Shown one piece after another: positions 11,601 to 23,000 of a stretch of DNA of 64,000 nt. The DNA comes from Paraspadella gotoi (Eukaryota > Chaetognatha), in contig CM119270.1 in the NCBI GenBank assembly GCA_051294375.1, forward strand, positions 8,228,839 through 8,292,838, read 5' to 3'. The notes under the pieces were generated by a model. The model made no database searches, was not told where the DNA came from, and saw only the letters and a list, made by a program, of their open reading frames with translations. Each line of letters opens with the position of its first letter. Within the stretch, counting starts at the first letter, position 1. The translations under genes were made by a program, and so were the position numbers.

Positions 11601-14600
11601 GACAACACTTCAACGATCAAGAGTCAATTTATCAATATCGACGCTGTGATTGATACCAATGCACAAAATAATGAAACACTCACCATCTCTGTCCCAGAGT
11701 CAAATGAAAAGGCTGTTCAAGAGATTGAATTTCGAATTTCGAAGTCGGGCAGGAGCATGAAGTTAAAAAATCCACCAAAAGAAGAAAATAAATTAAATGA
11801 TACTAAGAATAATAACTCTTCCAAGCCTTCAAATATTTTCATTAGAACAACTACTACTAAACCCAAAAACAAAATTAAAAAAATTACTTGGAAATCTCAA
11901 TCAATCAATGAAAAAAGAAGACGAACTCAGCTTCAAGCAGTTTTGGAGGACGAGTTGGAAGATAAGAAAAAACGAAAGACTAAGAAAACACCTCAATGTT
12001 GCAAATGGTCCAATGTTCTTCTTAATTTTATTATTCTGTGGTGGGCTGCTTCTCCTTTCATTGGTTTTGCTCAGGTCTGAATACCATTTCAACTTTTTTT
12101 TAACATAAAAAACATACACTGCGGCGCCCAAATTTTTTTGCTTTCTAGATTAGAGAATTATTTAAATTGAACATATCTGTTCAATTTAAATAAAATTCGT
12201 TGCAAACAAAAACTTTGTCAATTCTCTAATTATTACTAACAACGCAAAAGAAAGGATTACTTCAATACGCTTTCTAGCTTTAATTTAAAGTTTAAAGTTT
12301 AAATACCACATTATTTTTTGCCTAACTTTGAAAAGGAGCCTACGAATGGCGAAAAATCTAAAGTGGTTAAATTATTGCAATAAATTGGGAATAAAATATT
12401 TCATATGTATATATATGAAGGAGAATTCAATTTTAACATAATGACAATAAAAAATATTATTTGAAACGGTGGATAATAAATTGGCTTTTTTGTTTAAATT
12501 AATATTTTAAAGAAATTCATGATCTTGACATAACACAATGGGTTGCCTGATTTTATGGAATTAGCGTTAACTTTCACCAAGCAAATTTTTTTTTTAAATT
12601 AGGCGATCCCATATTAATTTTATATTGTAAAGATAGAAAGATTCTATTGTAAGGATGAAAAGTATTTTGTTTATTTTTGAAAAATATTCTTTATTTAATA
12701 TTTTTTGAAACAAAATAATTGACAACAGTCTATTGCTAATATTAATCTTTCAATTTGCCATCAATGAAAAAAATGATTTGAGTCCACCATACTACAATAT
12801 TTAATAGGTTAACTAATTTCATTTCACATCTATGTATATAGATACATATCATTAAAATATCTTTTTACATAGTCTTTGATTGATTCCAACTATGTCTGGA
12901 GTAACGGATTTGTTGAACCCTGCAGTGAAAAATCCAGGAAACCAGTTATGTGTAGGCTAACTAATTATACTCACTGGAAGGAGGTGCGAATAAAATTTTG
13001 TATTTTTATGAGAATGGTTTCTTAGTTTTTTATTACACGTTAAAAATAAGAATTAAAAATTGGTATAACTATAAGCAGTGAATAAATGTAGATATTTAAA
13101 AATAAAAACATTTCTTTTTTTTTTAAATGTTTGTTTAAATTTTTTTTTCTTTTAAGGACGTGAAAGAGTATTATCATTGCGCGCGTACCGAAAGACAAAA
13201 ACAAGGAGAAGACAAACTGATGAAAAAGTGGCCCGTGATGAATCATGTCTCTTATGACATCTACCTAGATTGGATCTCTTTGAAAAAACCACTGTGGCTT
13301 CGTTTTCAGTTTCGCAACGATATCGTCTCACAATTCCTCATGTATTTAAATTTTCCCGATTTCATCCTGGGTAGGTATTTTTCGCTTTGAAATGGAATCT
13401 ATTCGAAAATCGAGATCAGATCGAACGTCCAATTTTTAATAAATTCTGATTACGGATGTTACCACTAAAAGTTTCCCTTGGTCGGTACTAATGAAATTAA
13501 AACCAGAGCAACTCATTTTCCTTTCGCCGTTGCACCTCCTTATATCCTCATCCGAAACTTGGAGACATGACTCTATAATACGCTTTTCTGTCTGTTAGTC
13601 ACTCTGTCTGACTCTTGTTTATTAAAGTAAAATGGCATTTTTTTTTAAATTATGCGTTGTTGGAGATTCAATGACAATCGAGAGATAAAGATTGTGGGCT
13701 CTGCGCATTTCTAATGAGGCAGAGGAAATTGAGTAGGAGGATAAAAGGGAAGGAAAAAGAGAAGGAGAACAATACGAATATAATATAAACTAGGAAAGAA
13801 TAGTTACAACTTACAAGGCATAAGCATAAAAGAAAGAAAGAGAAAGAAAGCAAATGAATGAAAAGTTCAGGCCTTAAAGGAATTAACTAAATCCTTGACG
13901 CTCTTTCAGTCGGAGACCGGATCTTGTTTGAAATTTTTGTACGTGGGTTACGATTTCCATAGTAACAATTTGTCCCGCCTTTAGATAACTGAAATTGAAA
14001 AAATATTGTTTTTATTCTTCCCCTGATGGCAGGATTTACTTTTACTGTCCTGTGGTTCATCTTACGAGGCTATGAACGAAAGCCAATGGCTATTGTTGCT
14101 TACGTGTCCGTGACTCTAAGTATTACTATTTTTATGGTCTTCTGGGTTTTGATCGATCTTTCAAATCTTTCCGAAGGAACGAAAAAGGTGTTTTTTTTTT
14201 TCGACTGGTGTCGAATTATGTAATATTCTCAATTAATCAACCTGAAAAGATCAAATTATTAACTGCTAATCGGAAACTGATTAAAGCTTCAGAATTTAGG
14301 AGATTTGTCTTTTTATTGTTTTCGGTCTCAGCTTTGGACCGCGATGGTGAACAACATCTTCATCCTCTCAAACTTCATCATCATCTGCTTTCTTATCTTC
14401 TTGATCTTCATGGACATCTATGCGTGTGTGGGATGCTGCTTGACAAAGGAGCAGCGCCACGCCGAGTCGTCCACCCTCCGCTCCAAGCACCAGAAGAGAG
14501 TTGACGATTACAGGAGAAGCACCATTCGGAGGGGCCAATTGTCCAAGTAAAAATTCATGTCTTTCACTTCTTTTTTTCTTCCTTCATTTATTCATTCATT

Positions 14601-15249
14601 TCTGCCCACTTGGCTTTTTTCCTGTCTTCCATTCGTCCTTCATTATTTTCTTTTTTAGCCATGTTTTATTTTCATTCATCCTATAGAGGCAAGTCATTCA
14701 ACTCCCTACCCAAAGGTCCGGGGTTCTCGCCCGGTGGTCTCCTTGCAGTTAGGAGGGAAGGGGGGCTTAACCGCCTGTAACACGGTCTTACAGCCTGATC
14801 CGAAGCACATGGACTGCTTAATAAAACAGTCCCTGAGCCTTGGAGCATATAAGCAGTCCTTATATTGAACGGTTCTGTCACTAACACATTACAATAATTA
14901 CTGTCTCTTCAATCCTTTATTTTCTTTTCCTCTTCTTTCTCCCTTTCTTACTTCCTTTTTCGTTTTCTTTTCTTTCTTTTCATTTCTTTCCTTCTTTCCA
15001 TCCTTAATAGATCCAGAGTAAATTTTTTGAAATACTCAATTTAAAGGTGAAAAAAAATTATGCGTTGGCCTTACTCCAACAGATTTTTACTTATTGATCA
15101 TAATCTGCTTTACATACTGACCTATTCCCACATCTTCTTTTCCCCCTCTTGATCTCAGAGTGACGACAACGATGAGCTTCGGGTCCATGAGTAACAATCC
15201 TTTCGACGACGACGAGTTGGATGAGTCGATCCGTCGACTGGCTGAGTGA
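5672..15249 (+). CDS. Unrecognised multipass membrane protein, 16 exons, ~978 aa
   Basis: Reconstructed by splice sites whose phases agree at all 15 junctions: 5672-5841, 6112-6323, 6419-6654, 6828-6939, 8342-8455, 8596-8640, 9340-9362, 9824-10044, 10467-10657, 10732-10999, 11516-12074, 12873-12983, 13157-13370, 14033-14187, 14332-14546, 15159-15249 (stop TGA). The two small exons at 8596 and 9340 are the weakest. Roughly nine or more hydrophobic segments are visible: three near the N terminus (around FWFFCTYLLCYLW, VQLCIMAFSNVITLIYCIL, TTGLIFGLSESLFALDMF), a middle group (FFKLFTPLCAFCLAVAGFIW, IAFYYIIGCSAYFV, IILFVYFFFTVIS), then VLLNFIILWWAASPFIGFA and three C-terminal ones. Exon 11 encodes a long hydrophilic, Lys/Asn/Thr-rich loop. 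After the seventh segment, a Cys-containing loop (EPCSEKSRK, YYHCARTER) may be extracellular. The tail has CVGCC (possible palmitoylation) and an acidic NPFDDDELDES end. I do not recognise the family. An AATAAA lies 98 bases after the stop. Confidence 0.72.
7176..8312. mobile_element. Non-autonomous Tc1/mariner-like element (TA target duplication)
   Basis: Terminal inverted repeats of about 30 bp begin CAGTGTGTCC and continue (C/A)AATGGTACTGTC(A/G)GTTAA at both ends. TA dinucleotides flank the element at 7174-7175 and 8313-8314, the target-site duplication of the IS630/Tc1/mariner superfamily. The interior is AT-rich, has no transposase frame and carries a nested tRNA-derived SINE. It sits in intron 4 of the multipass gene. 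Confidence 0.8.
7255..7495 (-). mobile_element. tRNA-derived SINE, second family, nested in the Tc1/mariner-like element
   Basis: Read on the minus strand it has a pol III A box (TGGCTGAGCAGG) followed about 45 bases later by a B box (GGTTCAATCCC) inside a stem CCCGG/CCTGGG. Sequence differs from the commoner SINE in this window. Ends are approximate. Confidence 0.6.
8686..8910 (-). mobile_element. tRNA-derived SINE, first family (copy 1)
   Basis: Same ~230-bp unit as at 14686, 16019, 27085 and 61489. On the minus strand a T-arm-like stem-loop with B-box core GGTTCTAGCCC is visible. The unit begins with a small hairpin TGGTGGA...TCCACCA and ends in TACTGTCTCTT-like sequence. It lies in intron 6 of the multipass gene. 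Confidence 0.8.
9165..9272 (-). mobile_element. Fragment of a tRNA-derived SINE
   Basis: The minus strand carries a good A-box match (TGGCTCAGTGG) and a CACCAC/CTGGTGG-rich end like the other SINEs, but no convincing B box. Possibly a truncated copy; it lies in intron 6 of the multipass gene. Confidence 0.35.
12149..12230. repeat. Short foldback element with perfect inner hairpin
   Basis: Outer inverted repeats ATTAGAGAATT / AATTCTCTAAT enclose a perfect 14-bp stem (ATTTAAATTGAACA and its complement, 4-base loop) at 12160-12191. MITE-like; in intron 11 of the multipass gene. Confidence 0.6.
14686..14912 (+). mobile_element. tRNA-derived SINE, first family (copy 2)
   Basis: Plus-strand orientation: GAGGCAAGTCATTC, then GGTCCGGGGTTCTCGCCCGG (T-arm-like stem-loop and B box), then the family-specific body and a 3' end in ACTGTCTCTTCA. 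Contains an internal partial duplication around 14800-14860. In intron 15 of the multipass gene. Confidence 0.8.
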
Positions 15250-15731
15250 ACGGCGCCGACGCGGCGGAGCAGCGAAGCATTTTTAAAATTACGATTTTTT
15301 TCCCACGAAAAGATTCAGTAGACTATTTCAACGTATTATATTATGAAATAAATAGAATATCATGTAGATGAAGTCACTTTTTACTTCCTGCTAAAATTTT
15401 ACAAACCATTTGTTTGTGGACCCACCTGATTGGCTAAAAGATGTATAGTATACACTATACACTATACTCAGTATTAGGTACTCCGTTAGGCTATAACTAC
15501 CAATAGGCAACTATTTCTGTATTATTCAATCCCTACTGACTACTGATATTTTTTTTTTTTACTTGGTCGCGTCCCGTTATAAAGAAACAGGTTCTCTGAT
15601 AACATCAAGCAAGAAAAAATATTTTTTATGATATTTTTAAAAAAAAAATAGTTACGCATTCTTATTCATAGTCGTCATTTTCGAAGTTAGAGTCAGATAT
15701 CATAATCTCTTCCCAATGTCGTCATAGAAGT
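15250..15731. other. Intergenic spacer between convergent genes
   Basis: Holds the 3' untranslated region of the plus-strand multipass gene and the 3' flank of the minus-strand cystatin. A small palindromic GTATAGTATACACTATAC occurs at about 15447. No other feature seen. Confidence 0.5.
15347..15352 (+). terminator. Poly(A) signal of the multipass gene
   Basis: AATAAA 98 bases downstream of the stop at 15249, the first canonical hexamer after the gene. Confidence 0.5.
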
Positions 15732-16709
15732 TTAATCAATCCGCCAGCAACGAAAGTTTTCGGCGTCCATCTCCATTTCCCTCTTGCCGTTGCCCGCGCC
15801 TCCTGGCTTGACCCAGACTTGGACCCGGCAGCGATGACGGTAATTTCTGGGCGGTGAGTCGCAAGACCCCAGAGGAGCGTTCTTTAAGCAGCCCGACTCT
15901 TGCAGCTCCAGGTCGAGGTAGTAGAGGAAGCCCTGTACTACCTGCGCGGGAAGAGAACGGGTAATGAAATTTAAGAGCAATATAGTATATTCTCTCCCTT
16001 TCATTTATAAATTCAGTATTGAAGAGACGGTAATGATAGTTATGTGTTAACTACAGAACCGTTCAATATAAGCAGTCCCTGAGCTTCGGATCATGCTTTA
16101 ACACTGTGTTACAGGCGAGTTAAGCGCCCCGTCCCTCTTAACTGCTAGGCAAGAACCCCGGACCTTTAGGTTGGGAGGCAAATGACTTGCCTCGTGCACC
16201 AATGACCGCTGATGAACGGTTGGTGGATTTTTATTCCACCATATTATATACGTTAAATAGCAATTTATGCCTTACGTAGTATCTCATCATTATCTGCATC
16301 TAAATGTTTGGTACGTGTATTTTGGCTCGACTCAGCTTTTTTTTCGTCAAATTTTGAGGATTTAATCGTTCAAAGATGATACTTATGTCTAATGTTATAT
16401 TACGGCTTCGCCATGCAACTTCCGTCAGCCGAGGTTAGCCCTACCAGCCCCTACCTGCTTCTGCGCATTTTTTATGCCGCTGAGGACTTGATGAAAAGGT
16501 GAGTTCATCGTCTTCGTCAACTCTGCCGCCGCAAAAATTCCAGCTTCGACCACATCCTTGTCTTCCACGTTGACAGGAAAGAGGCCGCCGGGTAAGGCTA
16601 CATACAGAAAGGAAGCGGGAACTTACTTTCGCCAACTCGTACTTTATTTCTGCCTGAACTTACCCGAGGTGACCGCCAAAATAAGAGTGAGTGCGAAAAT
16701 TGTCCGCAT
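15732..16709 (-). CDS. Secreted type-2 cystatin (cysteine protease inhibitor), 132 aa
   Basis: Complete gene: exons 16709-16664, 16597-16455, 15941-15732, phases consistent. Exon 1 encodes the signal peptide MRTIFALTLILAVTS. Exon 2 begins ALPGGLFPVNVEDKDVVEAG, carrying the N-terminal Gly pair that contacts the protease, and ends KNAQKQ. Exon 3 opens VVQGFLYYLDLELQESGC, so the hallmark QVVxG first hairpin loop is formed across the splice junction. Four Cys (ESGC, GSC, HRC, FRC) are placed as in the two disulfides of type-2 cystatins. The second hairpin Pro-Trp is not clear; VWVKPGG occupies the region. Expected role: secreted inhibitor of papain-family proteases. Length fits the family. A SINE lies in intron 2. 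The gene converges with the multipass gene. Confidence 0.92.
16019..16241 (-). mobile_element. tRNA-derived SINE, first family (copy 3)
   Basis: Same unit as at 8686 and 61489 in the same orientation, with a deletion in the T-arm region. It sits inside intron 2 of the cystatin gene, in the sense orientation of that gene. Confidence 0.8.
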
Positions 16710-17542
16710 TTTCTTTTATATCTAAACACGGGGGACAAAAAGAAGAACAATGGAATACGATTAACGTCGAAGTTCTCTACTGAACTAATAATAATTATTG
16801 TATCTTTTTATTAATGTTTAGAATTCGGATTTTATGGAGTATCGTAGAGCGAAATTAAATCGTTTAACGTCAGCAAACTTTTTCTAATAAATTTTTTTTT
16901 CACGAAAAATTTGTTTAAAAAAAGTAATACTTTTTAAAGTCGAATTGTTACAATATTAACGGGGGGAATCGATAGAATATATTTTGAGTCGGGCGACATT
17001 CAAAAAAAAAGGTTACGCAAACAAAGGCTTTCGTTTATTTTATGGGAAAAGTTCGTTGCTTGTCAGCAGATGACAGATTGTCGATAAGACTCATTAAGAG
17101 CTATTGATTAAACAGAATCGAAAGAGATAAAAAAAGGGGACAATTTTTTTTAAAGAACCTCTTTAGTTGTGAGAATCCAGAGGGTGAGCGATCTTTGAAC
17201 TCGGCTGATGCTAGTGATTAAAACTCGCATGTTTTTTAACATATTTGATATATTATATAACTCACTAACCTTGTAATAATTTTAATAAAATGAAATTGGG
17301 TGAGAGGGTCAGAATTAGATCCTCTTTAGTAGTGTTAAGAACTGATTTTATGCTTATGCCTTTTGCTTATCTAACGATTTAGCATTAAAATTGATAATCA
17401 CGGAATTTCGCGGTGCTTCCCCGAGTTCTCGAACCGGAGTGGGAAGGATCTTCTCTCCCAGTGCTGATGGGCCGTCGTCCAGCAATGAAAACGGACTCTC
17501 AACCAGAAAATGGGCCATCTGGAAACGAGGAAAATCTGAAGG

Positions 17543-17544
<2 letters not shown>

Positions 17545-17614
<70 letters not shown>
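17545..17614. repeat. (AG)n microsatellite
   Basis: About 35 uninterrupted AG units. Confidence 0.97.
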
Positions 17615-17616
<2 letters not shown>

Positions 17617-19744
17617 CTATAGCGTCATTATCGCCGCGCGTTTCCATCGACGGCGTCGTTTCCGTTAATGACGCCGATGATGAAACCGGGCGTCGATTTG
17701 ATCGGCGCCGTCGTTTCCATTCACGCGCCTTTTTCGAGTGGCATCATTTTTTTTCCAAACTGATTAGCAATAAGACGTTGGACGGTAAGAGGTCTTTTTA
17801 TTTCGTGGAATCGGACCCAAGGTCGTTGAAGGCCTCCGCTTTTTCATCAATAAATGCTATGCCATCTTGCGTTAAGATGACAGCCGAGTGAATCAGTTTC
17901 TTAATAAAGTATAAAAAAAACTACTGCCAATAGAACAATTGAACCGGTTAACCTGGATAGACTGACACTGCTTTATACATTATAAAAATTTAAAAAAATG
18001 AACTATACGAAAAAAAAAATTAAGCCAACGAAATAAAATATTTCGCTTGTATATTTTCATCGGTTATAAAATAAATGTATGTAAATTTTCTTACAACAAG
18101 GACATCATCATTTCCAAATCGATTCGTATTTTTCTCGTCAACCCACCCGAATCTCGGTTATAATGACTCAGCATCTCTTCTCATTACATTGTGTTTAAAC
18201 CCCATTAGTCGGTCCCATCCTTGACCAAGTGGAGCGAAAAGATCCTAGCCATTGGGAGTTGGAGAAAAGATAAAGAAGAAACCAAGGATATTAGTATGAA
18301 ATTGGAACAACCAATATAGTATAATTCTTATGGATTATATTAGATATTCAAGATTAAAGATGATCTCAAAAGGATTTTCGTAGAAAAGTTAAGCTAGATT
18401 GAAGTTATATTCGTTGTATTGAAATAATTTAACTAAATTCTGAGGGAGGTGGTTGTTCATACCCCTTCTTTTACTTTGTCTTTCATTTTTCTTTGTCATT
18501 TTTTCCTTTCCCTCCACCCCTCCCGCTCTCCTCTAATCTCTGTTCCTTTTCTTTTTGTCATCATTTGTCGATTCTCTGGTTTTAGATTCTCATTTGGCTT
18601 CGTAGATTGTGGCTTCTCTCCTTTAATCTTTCCTCTTTCTTTCTTCTTTAACGATTTTTATCGATAGCTCCACGAGATCTCTCCATTCGATTTGATAAGA
18701 CCAAATTATATTTTATATATTGTATTAAACACCTTTTATGGCGATACAAACGATGAACAAGATAGAAATCTTGTTGATTCAAAGGGCGCAAAGACAGTTT
18801 TTACGCAAAATTATTATGTTAATAAAAAAAATTAACAGTATTTTTTGTTCGTAATTAAATTTCATTAAAACGGTAAAACAGACAAAATTGTTAGACGCAT
18901 TGGAACATTTTGCTCGGTTGGAAAATTACTTCTTCTTGGGTCTTTCAAAATTAATTAATAAGAATCGCCACAGACCAATCATAATCGTGATATCATAAAA
19001 TTACCGTAGGGCAGTGACTCATAAGACGACGACGACGACGAACCAACGATGATGACCTTACCTTACCTTACCAACAACGACGAAATCAACGACTGGTGAA
19101 TCTCGCCACTGAACCGTTTAGTGGATCGAAGAGTCTCACCCACTTAATTGATACTTACCTCTCAGCGATACCGACGCTAATTCTGTATCATTCTCTTATT
19201 TTTACATTAAATGTTCGCAAAAACGTTTTTGCGAAATCGTTTGAGATGCCACAGTAGAATATATTTTTTAATGAACGGATTGATTAGATCGCTTGACTTG
19301 TTTGTCACAATTGATGGGAATAGTTCTGTAGCTTTATTTTATGTCCATTTTTAGAGAGACGATATTTTTTTTCTGTTTGGAAAAAAAACTTTTCGCTCTC
19401 TATTTAAAGTCTAAACACAAACGAAAAGAAAAAAAAAGGAAAACAGACAATAATGTCTATAAATAAATTTTATTTTTCTCTGTTTTTAATAGTTCCCGTT
19501 TCGTACATAAGTCTATAGTTTCCAGTTAAAGTTTTTATTGATTGGGCAATTCATTTTTATAATAAAAGTGTTTCAGAGCTACTTATTCGATCTAGTCAAT
19601 ACTTAATTCTGAATGTGAATGCACTTTTTTTTCATTCAACATCTAAAGATACCTTCGTCTTAAAAAACCTTTACTGGCAAAACTTTTTTCTTGGGAATTT
19701 TATGTTTCTTTTCGTCCCTAGCCGTAACCTTGAAAGCATTAATG

Positions 19745-19752
19745 TATAAAAG
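19745..19752 (+). promoter_or_regulatory. Candidate TATA box of the SLC5 gene
   Basis: TATAAAAG, a strong TATA match, 278 bases before the ATG at 20030. Compatible with a core promoter and a roughly 250-base 5' leader; not proven. Confidence 0.4.
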
Positions 19753-20029
19753 CAAGCCAGCCACGTCTGGTTAACCTTTCAACGTTTCTTTTTAAAAAAA
19801 TTGACGAAATTCTGCTGTTCATTTTCTGTCATAATTTTTTTTAAGTAAAGAATACCCGGATATTCAAATATTCTCACTCTATTTCAAAACTATGCACTCG
19901 GAATTCTTACAATTTGAAGAAATTAAATTAAATTAAAATTCACAACCCTGTAAAATTCACGTAAAATTAAATTTAAATATAATTTGGCAACCGTTCACAA
20001 CCAATTCAAACTAAAAGACCAAAACTACA

Positions 20030-23000
20030 ATGACGATCACCAAAACTGAACTTTCTCCTTGGGATTACGTGATTTTCACCGCATGCCTCACAATATCAGC
20101 AGGAATCGGTGTCTTTTACAGGTAATACGTATTGTAGTCAGGAACTTGCTTTTTATTTGGGTTAATTCGTAAAAAATTATTTGGTCTCCTGGAAACATAA
20201 AAAAAAAATATATTAACAAGTTAGAGAATGAAAACATTAATTAAAGCCTTTTCTTGATAAGACATTTTTTTTATAATTCATACATGTTTTAGTAAAAATC
20301 AGATTGTTTAATATACGGTTCATATAAAAAAAAATTATAAAATAATAATAAAAAAAGCTAACCACTCCTCTCTCGCCGGTGCCAATCCCAGATTCGCCGG
20401 TGGACGTCAATCGACGACGGAAGAATTCTTGATGGCGGATCGACGGATGGCCTCGTTTCCGGTGGCCCTTTCCCTTTTGGCCTCATTCATCTCCGCCATC
20501 ACTCTCTTGGGTTCCGCGTCGGAGGTCTTCGTCAACGGCACGCAGGTGATGTTGTGATGGAGGATTATCGGCGTCGTCTGCTCGCTGATCGAGTCAGATT
20601 CGATGAGGAAAGTTGTCGACCAGAGCAGCGTAAAGGTTTATAATCTTTTCTAAACTCAGCCCCCGTCTAAATTCAAATGAAAGAGAGGAAATATAATAAT
20701 ATAATACGTCAAATATTATTGTTTGTCGTTTAATGTTTATATACGCTTAAACTTAATTTTGAAATCTATTTCCCCTTTTCAGATTGTCCTGATGTGCCTA
20801 ACGAACTTCGTCACGATTCCCATCGCCGTTTATCTTTACTTACCCGTATTTTATCGCTTGAAACTTACCTCCGCTTACGAATATCTCGAAATTAGATTCG
20901 ACAAAAGTGAGTTTCTTCCCAAAAAATATATCGCCTGGTTTATTACGTTTAAATGCCTTAGGGGCTACAGAACCTGGTCCTGCCACTGGCGCAGATGTTT
21001 AACCGCACGGTATACATGGCGTTTTGGCCTCCGCGGCCCAATTTGTTTTGAGGTCTTGTAGTAAATTTTAACAGATTCTTTTATGCGATTCTATTCCATC
21101 ATATTTTCCAGCTACACGCACATTGACCAACTTGTTGTTCATCTTGCAAATGATGATTTACATGGGGATCGTCTTGTACTCGCCCTGCCTGGCGCTCAGC
21201 GCCTCGACAGGCGTCAATCTCTGGCTGCTCATCGCCTGCACCGGCGCGGTCTGCATTTTCTACACGACGTTGGGTGGCATTAAGGTATGCGTACTACTTT
21301 TACCTAAATCTTTTTTGAAAATTCGTGAAACAAATTAGAATTTGAATAATATAAAATCTAACATTTTCAAACGTTGTCAAGTGGTTCGTCAGTCGTGGAT
21401 TAATAAAACATTATAAATAAATGAGATTTTCTTTCTCATTACAAAAGCTGCGATGGAGTATAAAAGTTGTCAGTTGTTAGGAGCCTCTTTGATAACAGAT
21501 TTTATACTGTATATGTAGTCATAGCCTATTTTTTGCTAAAGTAAAATTCCAAACAGGATAGCTAACTGAAAAAAAAATATTAACATTGAGCTCCGACTTC
21601 AAAATTGTAATTTATCCCTTTTCCAACAAGGCTGTTATGTGGACGGACGCTTTCCAAGTTGGCATCATGTTTCTCGGCATCGTCTGCGTCTTGGGACTCG
21701 GATCGGCGGCGACTCCCGGCGGATTTTCCGGCGCTTGGCAGATTGCCGAGAGTCGCGGCCGGATCGAGTTCGATAACCTGAGACTCGATCCTTTCGAGCG
21801 TCACTCGGTGTGGAATCTCTTTGTCGGCGGCTGCGGATTTTGGTTGGCGGTTTACGCGGTTAATCAGGCCCAGGTTATTATTGTCATTAATAATGACATT
21901 ATTGTCAAATATGTAAATATGCAAATATGCAAATATACAAGATGTTCACCGAACATTGCTCAGTATTCACTGACTGGAAAGATGATTTTATGGACGGACG
22001 AAGTCATGGAAGTATGGATAGATGAACGGACGAACGGATGGATGTCGGGACCTTTGTTTTAGTTTTCTTTGTTCTCCGTCCCTCAGGTTCAGCGTTGCCT
22101 CTCCTGCCCGTCCTTGCGCCGCGCTCAAATTGCAATGTGGATCAACGCGCCGGGAAACGTCGCCTTCGCCGTTCTCTCCGCGTCGTTGGGGATTCTCGTC
22201 TTCGCTCGCTACGCCGGTGACTGATGGCATGATTGATTGATTGGTTTATTTGATTGATTGGTTTATTTGATTGATTGGTTTATTTGATTTACAAATCTGG
22301 CTGATAAATTCGTTGTTTAATTAATGTTACAAGTTAAATTAATAAAAGTAACTACCCAGTTGCAAGCTACTACAAACCTCCCTCCGCAGACTGCGATCCT
22401 CTTTCCGCGGGGTTTCTCTCAGCTTCGGATCAACTCCTTCCTCTCTACGTGATGGACGTGATGTCTCCCTACGCGGGTCTCGCCGGACTCTTCATCTCCT
22501 GCGTCTTTTGCGGAAGCCTCTCCACCATCTCGTCGGGGCTCAACTCCCTCGCCGCCGTCATCTTGCAGGTTTCATTGATTGATTGATTTGATTTGATTTA
22601 CAAATCTGGCTGATAGATCCGTTATTACTAGATTGACATGAATATTGATTTAATTGATTGATTGATTTGTTTGGTCGATGGCTTGATTGTTGATTGATTC
22701 ATTGATTTACTGATTTATTAATTTCCTTTTTGCCCTCTAAACCAGGACATCGTCCGCGCCTACTTCCGGCCCAACCTCCCCGACGTCGTCGCCACTCGCG
22801 TCTCCAAGATCGTCGTCGTCGTTCTCGGCGTCGTCGTGATGGCTTTGACTTGGATCCCTTCGCGGATGGAAGGCGTGATGGTGGCCGCACTGGCCTTCAA
22901 CGGAGCGTTGGCCGGACCACTCTTGGGCGTCTTCACTTTGGGTCAGATCTCTGGGTCTTCGTCGTTGTTGTTGTTGTAGATGGCGCTGATTGTGAACTCG

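Larger units (their letters stand above)
16710..20029. other. Intergenic spacer upstream of cystatin and SLC5 genes
   Basis: AT-rich with a 70-bp (AG)n tract at 17545-17614 and a pyrimidine-rich stretch at 18450-18660. Open frames here are AG-repeat or low-complexity artefacts. A short GACGAC run lies at about 19025. The spacer separates divergent genes, so both promoters should lie in it. Confidence 0.5.

Noticed and set aside
17391-17891. 166-codon plus-strand frame with a long Arg/Glu run
   Set aside because: Created by the (AG)n tract; flanks show no domain or splice support.
20541-20650. In-frame stop TGA after VFVNGTQVML in the SLC5 gene
   Set aside because: It lies past a good donor (CAG|GTGATG). 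Splicing to 20783 restores the family sequence, so no readthrough or pseudogene is needed.
20970-21060. Possible extra SLC5 exon (GLQNLVLPLAQMF frame)
   Set aside because: Exons 3 and 4 join in phase without it and match the family with no gap; this frame adds nothing SLC5-like.
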